Source of the DNA: Bradyrhizobium sp. AZCC 1610
GTDB taxonomy: Bacteria; Pseudomonadota; Alphaproteobacteria; Rhizobiales; Xanthobacteraceae
Assembly (NCBI RefSeq): GCF_036924515.1
Contig: NZ_JAZHRR010000001.1
Location: 4,373,001 to 4,437,000 of the forward strand
Length of the DNA: 64,000 bases
Direction: 5' to 3'
The first letter of the stretch is position 1. Each line of letters starts with the position of its first letter. This document shows, piece after piece, positions 23,728-35,002 of this stretch. Both the position numbers and the translations under genes were made by a program. The notes under the pieces are model-generated. The model made no database searches and was not told the DNA's origin. It worked only from the letters and a program-made list of their open reading frames with translations.

Positions 23728-24336
23728 CTATCGATCGCGTGTTTCGCATGCCGGCCACTCCGCGATAAAGCCCCTCGCCTTGTACGGCTCGATCTTGTTC
23801 CATTCCTTGAGCATGCGGCGGCAGAATTCGGCGTCGGTATGCCAGAGCGCCCGCGGCGTCCTGAAACTGTCGACCATGACCAGCATCTTCTCCACTTCCG
23901 GCCAATGCCGATGCAGCGTCATCGGGTAGCGGCGCGCCGTCCAGGTATTGCCGAGACAGATCACGCTGCGGATGTTGGCGATCCCGAGCGTTCGGTCGAT
24001 GATCGGCAGCGAGAACATCACGTTCTCGCCGGTGTTCATCGCGCGGTCCTCTCTCAGGATGATGTCGGCAGGAACGCCGCGCGCGGCCATTGCACCGGCA
24101 ATGATCTCGCATTCCGACAGATCGGATCCCGGCGTCACGCCGCCGCTCACGATCGCCCAGCGAAAAAACCCTTCGCGCCACAGCCGGCAGGCTTCATCGA
24201 CGCGCTCGTCGACGTCCTCGCGCGTGCCGAACACGAACAGCAGATCGGCCGGCCGTAGCGGCGTCTCGATCAGATGCCGCGCATTGATCGCGGCAATCTC
24301 GGCTTCCGTCGGCGATCGCATCGTTGGGGTCGTCAC
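23728..24336 (-). CDS. YdcF/SanA-like DUF218 protein
   Basis: About 202 residues of the YdcF (DUF218) family: 'DLLFVFGTREDVDERV', 'WAIVSGGVT', 'ILREDRAMNTGENVMFS' and 'VICLGNTWTARRYPMTL' form the Rossmann-like fold. E. coli YdcF binds S-adenosylmethionine; SanA/ElyC homologues act in envelope metabolism. This one lacks a membrane anchor, so it is cytoplasmic. Two starts are possible, GTG 24336 (chosen for an upstream AGG) and ATG 24321. It ends 2 bp from convergent mocR. Confidence 0.75.
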   Translation of the reverse strand: MTTPTMRSPTEAEIAAINARHLIETPLRPADLLFVFGTREDVDERVDEACRLWREGFFRWAIVSGGVTPGSDLSECEIIAGAMAARGVPADIILREDRAMNTGENVMFSLPIIDRTLGIANIRSVICLGNTWTARRYPMTLHRHWPEVEKMLVMVDSFRTPRALWHTDAEFCRRMLKEWNKIEPYKARGFIAEWPACETRDR

Positions 24337-24430
24337 GGCAACTCGCCTGCTTTGAGGAACGCCGCACAGAGTGCCGTGCCCCGCGGCGCTTCGCGAAATC
24401 ACATTTCGTGTCGCTTGATTGCGGATCCGG

Positions 24431-25036
24431 CTACGGCAGCAGCGTCTCGGGAAGCGCGTCGAACGAATATCTGCGCGGCCGATTGCGCTTGATGAAGCCG
24501 CCGATGGTCCAGGCAAACCAGACCGCCATGCCGACCAGAAACAACGCGCCGGTGAATTCGGAAGTCGCAAGCGCCCGGACGAGAAGCCCGACCATGGCGA
24601 TGGTCAGCAACGCCAGCATCACAACCGCCGCGGCATAGGTCACCGTCCCGATGCCGCCGGTCAGGGAGGCCTTGCTGCCTGCCGCCTTCATCCTTCGATG
24701 CAACTCGGTGATGAAGGCGCGGTAGCCCTGGTCCTGCGGCGTCATCAGCGAGACGGTCTGCCAGGTCGTCGAAAGGATGGCGATCCGTCCGCCGCCGGCC
24801 CTTGCGATATCGGCGCGAAAGCGACGGGATTGCATCGACATCGGTCGATACGACAGCCGGATCGAAGCGATGTCGGCATACGGCCACACGCCGGACCGGC
24901 GGCCGATCCGCCACGACAATCCGGAATCCGTCAGTTCGAATTGATACGCCGACGAGATCAGTGACGCCTTGTAGACGTAGCTGATCGTGCGCGCGCCCTC
25001 GCCTTCGCTGACCTGGTTCGGTAGTGATGTCGGCAA
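24431..25036 (-). CDS. Unknown membrane protein, two C-terminal helices
   Basis: 201 residues, not recognised. The N-terminal 115 residues are soluble and beta-rich, with 'FELTDSGLSWRIGRRSGVW' and 'IASIRLSYRP' resembling a PH-like domain. Two transmembrane helices follow at about 128-150 and 158-178, then a short basic tail. It is divergent from another membrane protein at 25107, and the two may share a promoter region. Function cannot be inferred. Confidence 0.7.
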   Translation of the reverse strand: MPTSLPNQVSEGEGARTISYVYKASLISSAYQFELTDSGLSWRIGRRSGVWPYADIASIRLSYRPMSMQSRRFRADIARAGGGRIAILSTTWQTVSLMTPQDQGYRAFITELHRRMKAAGSKASLTGGIGTVTYAAAVVMLALLTIAMVGLLVRALATSEFTGALFLVGMAVWFAWTIGGFIKRNRPRRYSFDALPETLLP

Positions 25037-25106
25037 TCCAAAATATCCCGTGTCGTTTGAAACCGCCTGCTTGCGCGGCGAGCCGGCTTTACCTTACAAG
25101 CGGGCC

Positions 25107-25541
25107 ATGGCCGAGACGACTTATTTTCCGCGCCGCCTGATCCTGGCCGGCGCGATAGTTTCCGGAGTGCTGCTGGCGCTGGCCGTCCACATGCTGGGCG
25201 CGCGTTACGGGCTTGATCTCGGCGGCCTGTGGCGATCCGATACCAGCGAGTTCATGCCGGCGGGCGCGGCGATCGCGTGGTGGCTGATCGCAACCGTCGG
25301 CTTTTCCGGCGGCTATTTTACCGCCAACCTGATGCACAGCGCGGCCTCGGGCCAAATTCCGCAGCGGATGCGGCAGTTCCTGATCGCCGTCGGCGTACTG
25401 ATCCTTGCCGGCGCGGGACAGGCCGCCTCGGCGCCGAGCCCCGTCCCGACCATTTCGGGCGTGCTGGCAGGCCTTGCGGCCTTATGCCTCGGCGCGGCAA
25501 TGGCGTTCTGCGGCGCGCATTTCGCGTTGCGCAAAGCTTAG
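25107..25541 (+). CDS. Unknown four-helix membrane protein
   Basis: 144 residues with four predicted membrane helices (about 11-30, 50-72, 88-106, 116-138) and short loops. There is a conserved-looking 'GFSGGYFTANLMHSAASG' between helices 2 and 3. The start 'MAETTYFPRRLI' puts basic residues on the cytoplasmic side. No family recognised. The gene is monocistronic and convergent with the large GGDEF-EAL gene, whose stop lies 20 bp away. Confidence 0.7.
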   Translation: MAETTYFPRRLILAGAIVSGVLLALAVHMLGARYGLDLGGLWRSDTSEFMPAGAAIAWWLIATVGFSGGYFTANLMHSAASGQIPQRMRQFLIAVGVLILAGAGQAASAPSPVPTISGVLAGLAALCLGAAMAFCGAHFALRKA

Positions 25542-25560
25542 AAAAACAAGACTTGAGAAA

Positions 25561-27963
25561 CTAGGCGATGGCCCGCGCGCGTGCTTTCGACAGCATCGTT
25601 TCCACCTCGGCTGCGGGGCGCGGCGGACTGAACAGATAGCCTTGCGCCTGCGTGCAGCCTTCCTGACGCAACAGCTCGAACTGCGCATCGGTCTCAACAC
25701 CTTCAGCCGTGGTGACGATGCCGAGGCTCTTGCCGAGGCCGGTCACCGCACGGACGATCGCCATCGAATCGTCACGCGTCGCCAGTTCGCTCACGAACGA
25801 ACGGTCGATCTTGATCTTGTCGAACGGGAAGCTGCGCAGGTAGCTCAGCGATGAATATCCCGTTCCAAAGTCGTCGAGCGATATCTTGACGCCAAAGCCG
25901 CGAAGCTCGTGGAGAACCGCCAGCGTTGCCTCGCTGTTTTGCAGCAGCACCGATTCCGTTATCTCCAGTTCGAGCCGATGCGCCGGAAGGCCGGAGGCCC
26001 TCAACGCCTCCTTCACGGTCGATACCAGGCTGGGATTCTTGAACTGCACCGGCGACAGGTTGACGGCAACGCAGACATCCCGCGACCAGCCGGCCGCGTC
26101 GATGCAGGCCTGGCGCAACACCCAATCGCCGAGCGGAACGATCAGGCCGGTCTCTTCCGCCAGCGGAATGAAATTGACCGGAGAGATCATGCCGCGCAGC
26201 GAATGATTCCAGCGCACCAGGGCTTCGAAGGCAACCACCACGTCCTCGGCAACATCGCGGATCGGCTGGTAATAGACCTCGAACTCCTCGCGCTGCAGCG
26301 CCGCGCGCAAATCGAGTTCCAATAGCCGCCGCGCCTGCGCACGCGCGTCCATGCCGGTCTCGAAGAAGCGGTAGGTGCCGCGGCCGTCCTCCTTGGCGCG
26401 GTAGAGCGCAAGATCGGCCTTCTTCAGCAGTTCGTCGGGGTTCTTGCCGTCCTCGGGCGCCAGCGAAATGCCGATACTGACGCCGATGACGAGCTGGTGA
26501 CCGGCGATCTCGTAGGGCGCGGAAACCTTCTCGACCACGTGGCTGGCGAGCACGGCGACGGCGGTCGGCTCGCAATCGCTGCAGAACTGCACGATTGCGA
26601 ATTCGTCGCCGCCGAGCCGCGCCACCGTGTCGTGCTCCGTCACGCATTCGCCGAGACGCCGCGCGACCTCTTTCAGCAGCGCGTCGCCGACCGGATGGCC
26701 GAGCGAGTCGTTGATGTCCTTGAAGTGGTCGAGATCGAGACACAGCACCGCAAGCTGATCGCTGCGCTTGACGAGCCGCAAGGCCTTTTCGAGTTGCTCG
26801 CGAAACAGTGTCCGGTTCGGCAGATTGGTCAGCGCATCATGGCGCGCCATATGCGAGATCTGTTCCTGGGCCGCCTGCCATTCGGTGATATCCTCGAATG
26901 TGGCGACCCATCCGCCACCCTTCATGGGCTGATCGACCACGCGGAGCGAACGTCCGTTGCGGCTCACCGTCCTGGTCACGCTGTTGCCGGCCTTGGCCGC
27001 AGCGATCACGCTGGCGACGAATTGATCGGGATCGCCGTCCCATCGATCAAGCGCTTTCTGCTGCCGGAGCACATCAAGCAGCAAACGACCCTGGAGAGCC
27101 ATACCGGTCCGTCCCATCATTTCGGCATAGCGTTCGTTGTACAAGAGGATGCGGCCATCCGCATCGAACATGGAAAGTCCCTGCGACATGTTGTCGAGCG
27201 CGGTGTCGAGCAAGACCTTCTGCTGATGGAGTTCGCCCTTTGCGCGGCGGTCGATCATGGCCGCGAGCAGCGATAAACCGAGGATGGCGAAGGCCGCGAC
27301 CGCCGTCAGGAACGAAAGCGCGGTCGCAGAAATCGACAGCCCGTCGCTGCCGAGGGTCGGGTCGGGAATGAGCGTGACGGCGCCCATCGCCGTGAAATGA
27401 TGCGAAACGATGGCAGCCGTCAGCAGTCCGGTGGCGGCCAAGGTATGGACGGGATTGTCACGACGTACGGCGACAAGAAGCGCCATGGCCGCAAACAAGC
27501 TGCCAAACACAACCGAGGCCACAACGATGCCGGACGACCACACAATGAACGCCGGAAGCTCGAGTGCCGCCATGCCGGTATAGTGCATCGCTGCGACACC
27601 GCCGCCGATGACGGCGCCGCCAAGGGCAACCACCGATTGGCGCGCACTGGACAATGCAATGCAGAGACCGATGGCGACAATGATTATCGCGAAGACCAGC
27701 GACAACAAGGTGACGGGTATGCTGTATCCGGCGCCCGCGCCGGGATCGTACGCCAGCATCGCGACAAAATGGGTGGCCCAGATTCCGCAGCCGCCGACGG
27801 CCGCATCGAGTCCGATCCAGGTCGCGCGCGTTCGACCGCGCGACGCCCTCGCCCGATGAAACAGGCTGATTGCGACCGCGCTGGCGAGCCAGCAGATGGT
27901 GCCTGCCAATACGACCAGGCGCCAGTCATGCTCGGTGGTGAGACAAGTCAGGACACGGTACAT
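25561..27963 (-). CDS. MHYT-PAS-GGDEF-EAL membrane signalling protein
   Basis: 800 residues. An MHYT sensor domain of seven helices occupies about 1-240, with its repeated His motifs 'WATHFVAM', 'AMHYTGMA' and 'SHHFTAMG', thought to bind copper and sense O2, CO or NO. A PAS domain spans about 260-370, GGDEF about 380-540 (intact 'LGGDEF') and EAL about 555-795 (intact 'FEALVRW', 'DDFGTGYSSL', 'AEGVET'). It can therefore both make and degrade cyclic di-GMP. The inhibitory I-site before GGDEF reads T-E-H-D instead of R-x-x-D, so product inhibition is probably lost. The ATG at 27963 is chosen so that the first helix follows directly. Confidence 0.95.
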   Translation of the reverse strand: MYRVLTCLTTEHDWRLVVLAGTICWLASAVAISLFHRARASRGRTRATWIGLDAAVGGCGIWATHFVAMLAYDPGAGAGYSIPVTLLSLVFAIIIVAIGLCIALSSARQSVVALGGAVIGGGVAAMHYTGMAALELPAFIVWSSGIVVASVVFGSLFAAMALLVAVRRDNPVHTLAATGLLTAAIVSHHFTAMGAVTLIPDPTLGSDGLSISATALSFLTAVAAFAILGLSLLAAMIDRRAKGELHQQKVLLDTALDNMSQGLSMFDADGRILLYNERYAEMMGRTGMALQGRLLLDVLRQQKALDRWDGDPDQFVASVIAAAKAGNSVTRTVSRNGRSLRVVDQPMKGGGWVATFEDITEWQAAQEQISHMARHDALTNLPNRTLFREQLEKALRLVKRSDQLAVLCLDLDHFKDINDSLGHPVGDALLKEVARRLGECVTEHDTVARLGGDEFAIVQFCSDCEPTAVAVLASHVVEKVSAPYEIAGHQLVIGVSIGISLAPEDGKNPDELLKKADLALYRAKEDGRGTYRFFETGMDARAQARRLLELDLRAALQREEFEVYYQPIRDVAEDVVVAFEALVRWNHSLRGMISPVNFIPLAEETGLIVPLGDWVLRQACIDAAGWSRDVCVAVNLSPVQFKNPSLVSTVKEALRASGLPAHRLELEITESVLLQNSEATLAVLHELRGFGVKISLDDFGTGYSSLSYLRSFPFDKIKIDRSFVSELATRDDSMAIVRAVTGLGKSLGIVTTAEGVETDAQFELLRQEGCTQAQGYLFSPPRPAAEVETMLSKARARAIA

Positions 27964-28134
27964 TACAGACCCCCGATGGCCTGTATTGCGGTTCCATTCG
28001 TATATTTGGGGTAACCACCGCGGCTCAGTTGCGCGGATGGTGAACAAACGCTTTTGGCATCCCAGGCGGCCCGGCATGGAAACGCCGCGCGAGAATTGCT
28101 TCCGGCGCGGCGTTTTGCCTCAATTTACCGATGA

Positions 28135-28641
28135 TCAGCTTGCGGCCCGCAGGTTGACCTTGCCTTCCGCCAGCGAGGTCAGCTTCTGGTCGGTGGTTTT
28201 TTCCTCATCGAGCGTCTTCTGCAGAATGCTGGCGCAATCGATGCGTCCAAGCTGCCGCGCCCACGCGATCAGGCTGCCGTAGCGGGCGATCTCATAGTGC
28301 TCGGCGGCTTGGGCTGCGTTGATCAGGGCTGCGTCCAGCACGGCCTTGTCAGCGATCTCGCCCGCGACGTCGTCGGCTTCCTCGATGATACCATCGATCG
28401 CCGGGCAATCGGCCGCCTTCGCCTCGGCGCCGTGCATGCGGAATACCTCCTCGAGGCGCTGCACATGCATCTTGGTTTCGTCGAGATGGGTCAAAAAGCC
28501 TTGCTTGAGCTGCTTGTCGGTGGCCTTTTCGGCCATTTTTGGCAGTGCTTTCACGAGCTGCTTCTCGGCATAGTAGATATCCTGCAATTGATGTACGAAC
28601 AGGTCGTTCATGGTCTTGATGTCTTTGGTGAAGAGTCCCAT
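28135..28641 (-). CDS. Ferritin-like YciE/YciF (DUF892) protein
   Basis: 168 residues forming a ferritin-like four-helix bundle. It opens 'MNDLFVHQLQDIYYAEKQL' a few residues in, then 'HLDETKMHVQRLEEVF' and 'EHYEIARYGSLIAWA', carrying the Glu/His metal ligands of the DUF892 family. These proteins are induced under osmotic, desiccation and general stress. A candidate EcfG-type promoter lies about 85 bp upstream. It stands alone. Confidence 0.92.
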   Translation of the reverse strand: MGLFTKDIKTMNDLFVHQLQDIYYAEKQLVKALPKMAEKATDKQLKQGFLTHLDETKMHVQRLEEVFRMHGAEAKAADCPAIDGIIEEADDVAGEIADKAVLDAALINAAQAAEHYEIARYGSLIAWARQLGRIDCASILQKTLDEEKTTDQKLTSLAEGKVNLRAAS

Positions 28642-28724
28642 TGCGGTCGTCCTTCATTTGGAACATGCAGGCGCAGGCCATTTCCGGCCGGACATACGCT
28701 TCATGTTCAATGCTGATCGGAGCC

Positions 28725-28749
28725 AACCGGCTTGCGAAAAGGATGTTCC
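28725..28749 (-). promoter_or_regulatory. Candidate EcfG general-stress promoter
   Basis: On the minus strand GGAAC, 16 nt, then GGTT, 84 bp before the ferritin-like gene. The alphaproteobacterial EcfG consensus is GGAAC-N16-17-CGTT; one base differs. YciE-type genes are common EcfG targets. Confidence 0.5.
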
Positions 28750-29016
28750 TGAAGGCCTCGAAAACGCCGTGATGGAACGGACGGAACGGCAAAAAGAGCA
28801 CGCGGAACGGACCTCGTTGCGACTCAAAATCGTTAACGCGGCGACATATGTAGGGCGTATGACAAAGGCGGCGAACGAAGCCAAAAGGCATGCTTGTCAA
28901 GGGCTGCACAACGGCCCGGTTTTGGCTTATGGATTTCGAGTGCGGTGCCTCTGACCGTCGACTGTCACCCGTGGTGACAGGTCCCATCTTTATGTATTGC
29001 CCCGTCGGGAGGATGA
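28750..29016. other. Intergenic, no gene seen
   Basis: About 265 bp upstream of the YbhN-like gene. It should hold that gene's promoter. TGTCACCCGTGGTGACA near 28960 is an imperfect palindrome of unknown meaning. Confidence 0.35.
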
Positions 29017-30072
29017 ATGCATCGGCTGCTGACCGCGCTCGGGCGTGGTTTCAAGGAGAAGATCGGCTGGAAACGGCTAGGGATCGCTGCGAGTCTCCTC
29101 ATCGTCATCTTTGCGGTCGCCACGCTGGTTCGCACCCTGAAAGGGGTGGACACCGGAATTATCCTGACCGCGCTGACGGAGATCGCCCCGCATCGCATCG
29201 CGCTGGCCGCGCTGTGCGTGGTGGGGGCGTTTTGCACGCTGACCTTCTATGATTTCTTCGCATTGCGAACCATTGGCAAGACACACGTGCCCTATCGCAT
29301 CGCTGCGATGTCGAGCTTCACCAGCTACACCATCGGCCACAATATCGGCGCCACCGTCTTTACCGGCGGCGCCATAAGGTTCCGGATCTATTCCGATTAC
29401 GGACTGACCGCGATCGACGTCGCAAAAATCTGCTTTCTCTCCGGCCTCACCTTCTGGCTCGGCAATCTGTTCGTGCTCGGCTGCGGTATGGCCTGGCATC
29501 CCGAGGCGGCATCGGCGATGGACCTGCTGCCGCCGGCGATGAACCGGCTGATCGCGATCGGCTGCCTTGTCGGCATCGGCGCCTATTTCGCCTGGCTGCT
29601 GATGGGCGAGGGTCGGCGCGAGCTCGGTCAGAACGGCTGGAAGGTCGTGTTGCCCTCCGCCCGGCTGACGCTGCTGCAGGTTCTGATCGGTGTCGTCGAT
29701 CTCGGCTTCTGCGCGCTGGCGATGTACCTGTTGATGCCGATGGAGCCGTATATCGATTTCGTTTCGCTCGCGGTGGTGTTCATCCTGGCGACGCTGCTCG
29801 GCTTTGCCAGTCATGCGCCCGGCAGCATCGGCGTGTTCGACGCCGCGATGCTGGTGGCGCTGCAGCAATTCGGCAGGGAAGAGTTGCTGGCGACGCTGGT
29901 GGTGTTCCGGATCCTGTACTTCCTGATCCCCTTCGGCATCTCGATTTGGATCATGGGCACACGCGAACTCTGGCTCAGCGTGCTGCAACCCTGGCTGGAA
30001 CGGCGTCGGCTCGGCGAAGCCTGCACGGCCAAGGCCCGGGTGCGACCACCGATCAACGGCCGGCAATCCTGA
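29017..30072 (+). CDS. YbhN/UPF0104 (MprF-flippase-like) membrane protein
   Basis: 351 residues with about eight membrane helices. It belongs to the lysylphosphatidylglycerol synthase N-terminal region family: 'SSFTSYTIGHNIGATVFTGG' around residues 90-115, with 'GLTFWLGNLFVLG' and 'LGFASHAPGSIGVFDAAM' near the C-terminus. In MprF this part flips lysyl-phosphatidylglycerol; stand-alone members lack the synthase domain and their substrates are mostly unknown. A GGAGG precedes the start by a few bases. No aminoacyl-lipid synthase is nearby. Confidence 0.85.
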   Translation: MHRLLTALGRGFKEKIGWKRLGIAASLLIVIFAVATLVRTLKGVDTGIILTALTEIAPHRIALAALCVVGAFCTLTFYDFFALRTIGKTHVPYRIAAMSSFTSYTIGHNIGATVFTGGAIRFRIYSDYGLTAIDVAKICFLSGLTFWLGNLFVLGCGMAWHPEAASAMDLLPPAMNRLIAIGCLVGIGAYFAWLLMGEGRRELGQNGWKVVLPSARLTLLQVLIGVVDLGFCALAMYLLMPMEPYIDFVSLAVVFILATLLGFASHAPGSIGVFDAAMLVALQQFGREELLATLVVFRILYFLIPFGISIWIMGTRELWLSVLQPWLERRRLGEACTAKARVRPPINGRQS

Positions 30073-30169
30073 GGCTGGTAACGGCGTCGTTATCTGCGCC
30101 GTCTGGTCTTTTGAGGCAGAGCTGCCTCATTCTCTTATTTCTGCCTTACCGCTAACGTCAAACGACGCC

Positions 30170-32161
30170 ATGGCTGGAATTCTCTTACGTTCGATGCTGT
30201 CGGTCGCGCTGGTTGCCGGCGCGCTGGCCGGCATATCCACGTCCGCTGCGCAAGCCCAGACCGCCGGCGGCTACGGGCCGCTGCAGATTTCCTGGGAGGT
30301 GCGCAACCGATTCCGCCTGTTCCGCGAGGAGCGGGATTTCCTGCTGCACGCCGAAAGCGGACGCGGCCGCAGCGTGCTGGCTTCGGAGCAGGTACTGGCG
30401 ATCCAGAGCGATGGCCGCGGCTGGGCGCGCAACACGGTGAACAGGCTCTGTATCGATCTCGCCGGCCGCGTCAACGAGCCCTGCACGCGCGACAACGTCA
30501 AGGAAAGCTATCTGACGCCGATCGATCATCCGATCGTGGCCCGGCTGACCGGCCCGGTTCCGGTCGGCGCCACCTGCGCGTGGACGTTCGACGATGGTGA
30601 CGGCCCGCAAACCTCCACCTTCGACTGTGCCGAGCCGATCAATCTCAGGGTCCGCTATGGCCGCACCACGGTTGCTACCGTCGACGTGTCCAGTTCGGAG
30701 GGCAGTCAGCGCGTTTTCACCGAGATCGCGGTGCGCGACATCTTCATTGCCGGGCTCGGCGACAGTGTGGCTTCCGGCGAGGGAAATCCTGACCGGCCGA
30801 TTGCGCTGGCCGACGAAGGCTTTTGCTTCCGCTCCTATCTCGGAACGGCAGCGTCGCAATATTACCGTCCGAGCCGCGCCGGCTATAAGGGCGGACGCGC
30901 ATGCGAGGCACCCGACACGCTGCCGGTCTGGCAGCGGCAAAGCGCGCTCTGGTTCAATCCTGCCTGCCACCGTTCGCTCTACAGCTATCAGACCCGGACC
31001 GCGCTGGCGCTCGCCGTGCGATATCCGCACATCGCGGTGACCTATCTGCCGCTGGCCTGCACCGGCGCCACCATTGCCGACGGGCTGTTCGGCTCGCAGC
31101 GCGCCCGCGACTGCCTGCCGTCGAAATCGGGCAGTGCGTGCCTGGGCACGGTCAACGGGCAACTGACTGAACTGCGCGAAGCGCTCACCGCCGCGAAACG
31201 CCGTCAGGCGGACCGCGGGCTCGACCTCGTGCTGCTGTCGATCGGTGCCAACGACATCTATTTTTCCGGACTCGTCGCCGACGTCATCGTGGACACGGCG
31301 ACCGAGCGCGCGCTGTTTCGGCGTAGCGGCGTGATGGCCTCCGTGGACGACGCGCGCAGTGCAATGACGCGGGACCTGCCACAGGGCTTTGCCAAGCTGC
31401 GCGAGGCGCTCAAGCCCCTCCTCGGCGGCGACCTGTCGCGGGTGGTCTACACCTCCTACGCCAATCCGACGCTGTCGGGTGGCGGCGCGCCCTGCCCCGG
31501 CGGACGTGCCGGCTTCGACATTCATCCCTCCTTCAACGCCCAGCCGCAGCGGCTCGCGGCCGTCTCGAACTTTGTCGAAAGCGAATTCCTGCCGCAACTG
31601 AGAGCGCTGGCGCTGTGCGAGGGCGGCATCCTGTGCCGCAATCCGCGCGCCGACCGAATGACCTTCGTCGATAATCATCAGCCCAGTTTTGCCGGTCACG
31701 GTTTTTGCGCGCGCACGCAGAGCGACCCGGAATTCGACCGGCAGTGCTTCTCGGCGACCGGCGACAGCTTCGATCCCGATATCGTCACGGCCGCCAACCA
31801 GCCGATGCTGTGCGGCCGCAGCGCCGGCGAGTATCGCGCCTATCTGCCACGCGCGCGCTGGATCCGCGATGCCAATGACAGCTACTTCGCGGCGATGACC
31901 TACCCCCAAGGCCTGCCGACATCGCAGCAGCCATCCGATATCCATGACGCCACCTGGGGCGTCTTGTCGGCAGTCTATGGCGGCGCGGTGCATCCGAGCG
32001 CCGAGGGCCACGCCGCGATGGCGGATGCCGTCGTGCCAGCCGCTGCCGCCGTGCTGCAGCTCGACGCCGGGGTGCCTGAAATTACGTCGCAGCCGGCGCC
32101 GCCGATACCGGTTGCGCCGGACGCGCCGCGGCCACCAGGCAGAACCGGCGGATTGAACTAA
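30170..32161 (+). CDS. Large secreted SGNH/GDSL hydrolase
   Basis: 663 residues with a Sec signal peptide ending 'AAQAQ' near residue 30. Residues about 35-190 form a beta-rich domain of unknown type. The SGNH hydrolase follows: block I '[11 protein letters not shown]' with Ser199, block III '[10 protein letters not shown]' with Asn361, and the C-terminal '[12 protein letters not shown]' with the catalytic His (about 608). At least ten cysteines in the mature part suggest several disulfides. The last 30 residues are Pro-rich. It should be a periplasmic or extracellular esterase or lipase; the substrate is unknown. It overlaps the convergent DUF2147 gene by 4 bp. Confidence 0.85.
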   Translation: MAGILLRSMLSVALVAGALAGISTSAAQAQTAGGYGPLQISWEVRNRFRLFREERDFLLHAESGRGRSVLASEQVLAIQSDGRGWARNTVNRLCIDLAGRVNEPCTRDNVKESYLTPIDHPIVARLTGPVPVGATCAWTFDDGDGPQTSTFDCAEPINLRVRYGRTTVATVDVSSSEGSQRVFTEIAVRDIFIAGLGDSVASGEGNPDRPIALADEGFCFRSYLGTAASQYYRPSRAGYKGGRACEAPDTLPVWQRQSALWFNPACHRSLYSYQTRTALALAVRYPHIAVTYLPLACTGATIADGLFGSQRARDCLPSKSGSACLGTVNGQLTELREALTAAKRRQADRGLDLVLLSIGANDIYFSGLVADVIVDTATERALFRRSGVMASVDDARSAMTRDLPQGFAKLREALKPLLGGDLSRVVYTSYANPTLSGGGAPCPGGRAGFDIHPSFNAQPQRLAAVSNFVESEFLPQLRALALCEGGILCRNPRADRMTFVDNHQPSFAGHGFCARTQSDPEFDRQCFSATGDSFDPDIVTAANQPMLCGRSAGEYRAYLPRARWIRDANDSYFAAMTYPQGLPTSQQPSDIHDATWGVLSAVYGGAVHPSAEGHAAMADAVVPAAAAVLQLDAGVPEITSQPAPPIPVAPDAPRPPGRTGGLN

Positions 32162-32766
32162 CGCGCAGGTGCAGGAACCGGTGCCGGCGCAGTGGTCTTC
32201 TTGGGCGCTGCGGGGGCCTTTGCCGCACCGGCGGGAGGCTTCATCGCAGCAGCCTGCGCCGGCAAATATCTTGCGACGATCAACGGATCGACCTGCGCCA
32301 GCGCCGTATCAGGCAGGCGCGTCCAGACCTCATCCCTGCCTAGCAGCGAGATGCCGAGGTAGCCGCGCATCGTCAACGTCTGCCCATCGGGACTGAGCGT
32401 CATCTTGGCCTTGTAGATCTTGCCATCGCGCGGATCGAGCACGTTGCCATTCTCGTATTTCAATCCCTCGCGCTTCATGTCGCGGATGAAGGAGAGCCCA
32501 AGCCACGGTGCATCCTTTCGATCGTCGGTGCATTTCGAGCAGATCGGATTGGGAGCATCGCCCGGCTCAGAAAAGAGCTTGGCGAACACCCCTTCGAAGG
32601 CGCCGTTGCGATCGACCACCAGAAACCATCCGACCGGCTTGCCCTTCTCGGTCTTCTCCCACAGCCCGGCCGCCGAAGGCTCCACCGGCTGCGCGGCGAG
32701 TTCACCGGCAAACGCGAGCCCGATCACGATCGGGAGTATCAGTTGAAATACGGTCAGCTTGCGCAT
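32158..32766 (-). CDS. Exported DUF2147 protein
   Basis: 202 residues. Signal peptide '[20 protein letters not shown]', cleaved near 'ELAAQ'. The DUF2147 domain (about 28-145) contains '[18 protein letters not shown]', 'PICSKCTDD', '[19 protein letters not shown]' and '[20 protein letters not shown]', the hallmark C-terminal motif. The C-terminal 45 residues are Ala/Pro/Lys-rich. DUF2147 proteins are small periplasmic beta-barrels without a settled function. The ATG at 32766 is chosen because AGG lies 8 nt upstream; 32772 is the alternative. Confidence 0.85.
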   Translation of the reverse strand: MRKLTVFQLILPIVIGLAFAGELAAQPVEPSAAGLWEKTEKGKPVGWFLVVDRNGAFEGVFAKLFSEPGDAPNPICSKCTDDRKDAPWLGLSFIRDMKREGLKYENGNVLDPRDGKIYKAKMTLSPDGQTLTMRGYLGISLLGRDEVWTRLPDTALAQVDPLIVARYLPAQAAAMKPPAGAAKAPAAPKKTTAPAPVPAPAR

Positions 32767-32891
32767 CGTCATCACCTGATCAATCCCCTGAATGAGTGGC
32801 CTCAAACTAAGGCCATTTCGCGGACGGTTCCAGTGACGATTGCCGCGCGCGCCCCGGGAAAGTTCCGCAAACCGTCATTCATTTTTGAGGA

Positions 32892-34536
<1,645 letters not shown>

Positions 34537-34542
34537 GCGACC

Positions 34543-34863
34543 TCAGGCCTGCCGTTCCGGCGTCGACACCACGAGGCCGTCGAGATCGTCGCTCACCTTG
34601 ATCTGGCACGACAGGCGCGAGTTCGGCCGCACGTCGAAACCGAAATCCAGCATGTCTTCTTCCATCGGGGTCGGAGCGCCGACCTTCTCGCGCCAGGCTT
34701 CGTCGACATAGACGTGGCAGGTTGCGCAGGCGCAGGCGCCGCCGCATTCGGCTTCGATGCCTGGAATGGCGTTGCGGATCGCGGCTTCCATCACGGTCGA
34801 GCCGTTCTCGACTTCAATGGTTCGTTTTTCGCCGGTATGGTCGACAAAGTGGATTTTGGCCAT
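34543..34863 (-). CDS. 2Fe-2S ferredoxin (adrenodoxin type)
   Basis: 106 residues. The cluster ligands are in '[16 protein letters not shown]' (C-x5-C-x2-C) plus a distal Cys in 'SRLSCQIKV', the adrenodoxin/putidaredoxin pattern. The family feeds electrons to P450s, to Fe-S assembly or to Rieske oxygenases; relatives in Rhodopseudomonas are called palustrisredoxins. No P450 or isc gene is in the window, so the partner is unknown. It is convergent with the thioesterase gene. Confidence 0.93.
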   Translation of the reverse strand: MAKIHFVDHTGEKRTIEVENGSTVMEAAIRNAIPGIEAECGGACACATCHVYVDEAWREKVGAPTPMEEDMLDFGFDVRPNSRLSCQIKVSDDLDGLVVSTPERQA

Positions 34864-35002
34864 GATCGCTCGTGCTGCCGGAATATGTAAGGAAGGTCCC
34901 GGCAGTCGTATAACGGGTCGATCCGCACAGCGCCAGCGGTCGGGACGAAAACCTTAAGGCGGCATTTTACCGGGATTTTGGCCGATACGGACCGCTTTCC
35001 GC

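Noticed and set aside
30185..32011. 608-codon minus-strand ORF
   Set aside because: Shadow of the SGNH hydrolase gene; no domain or ribosome binding site.
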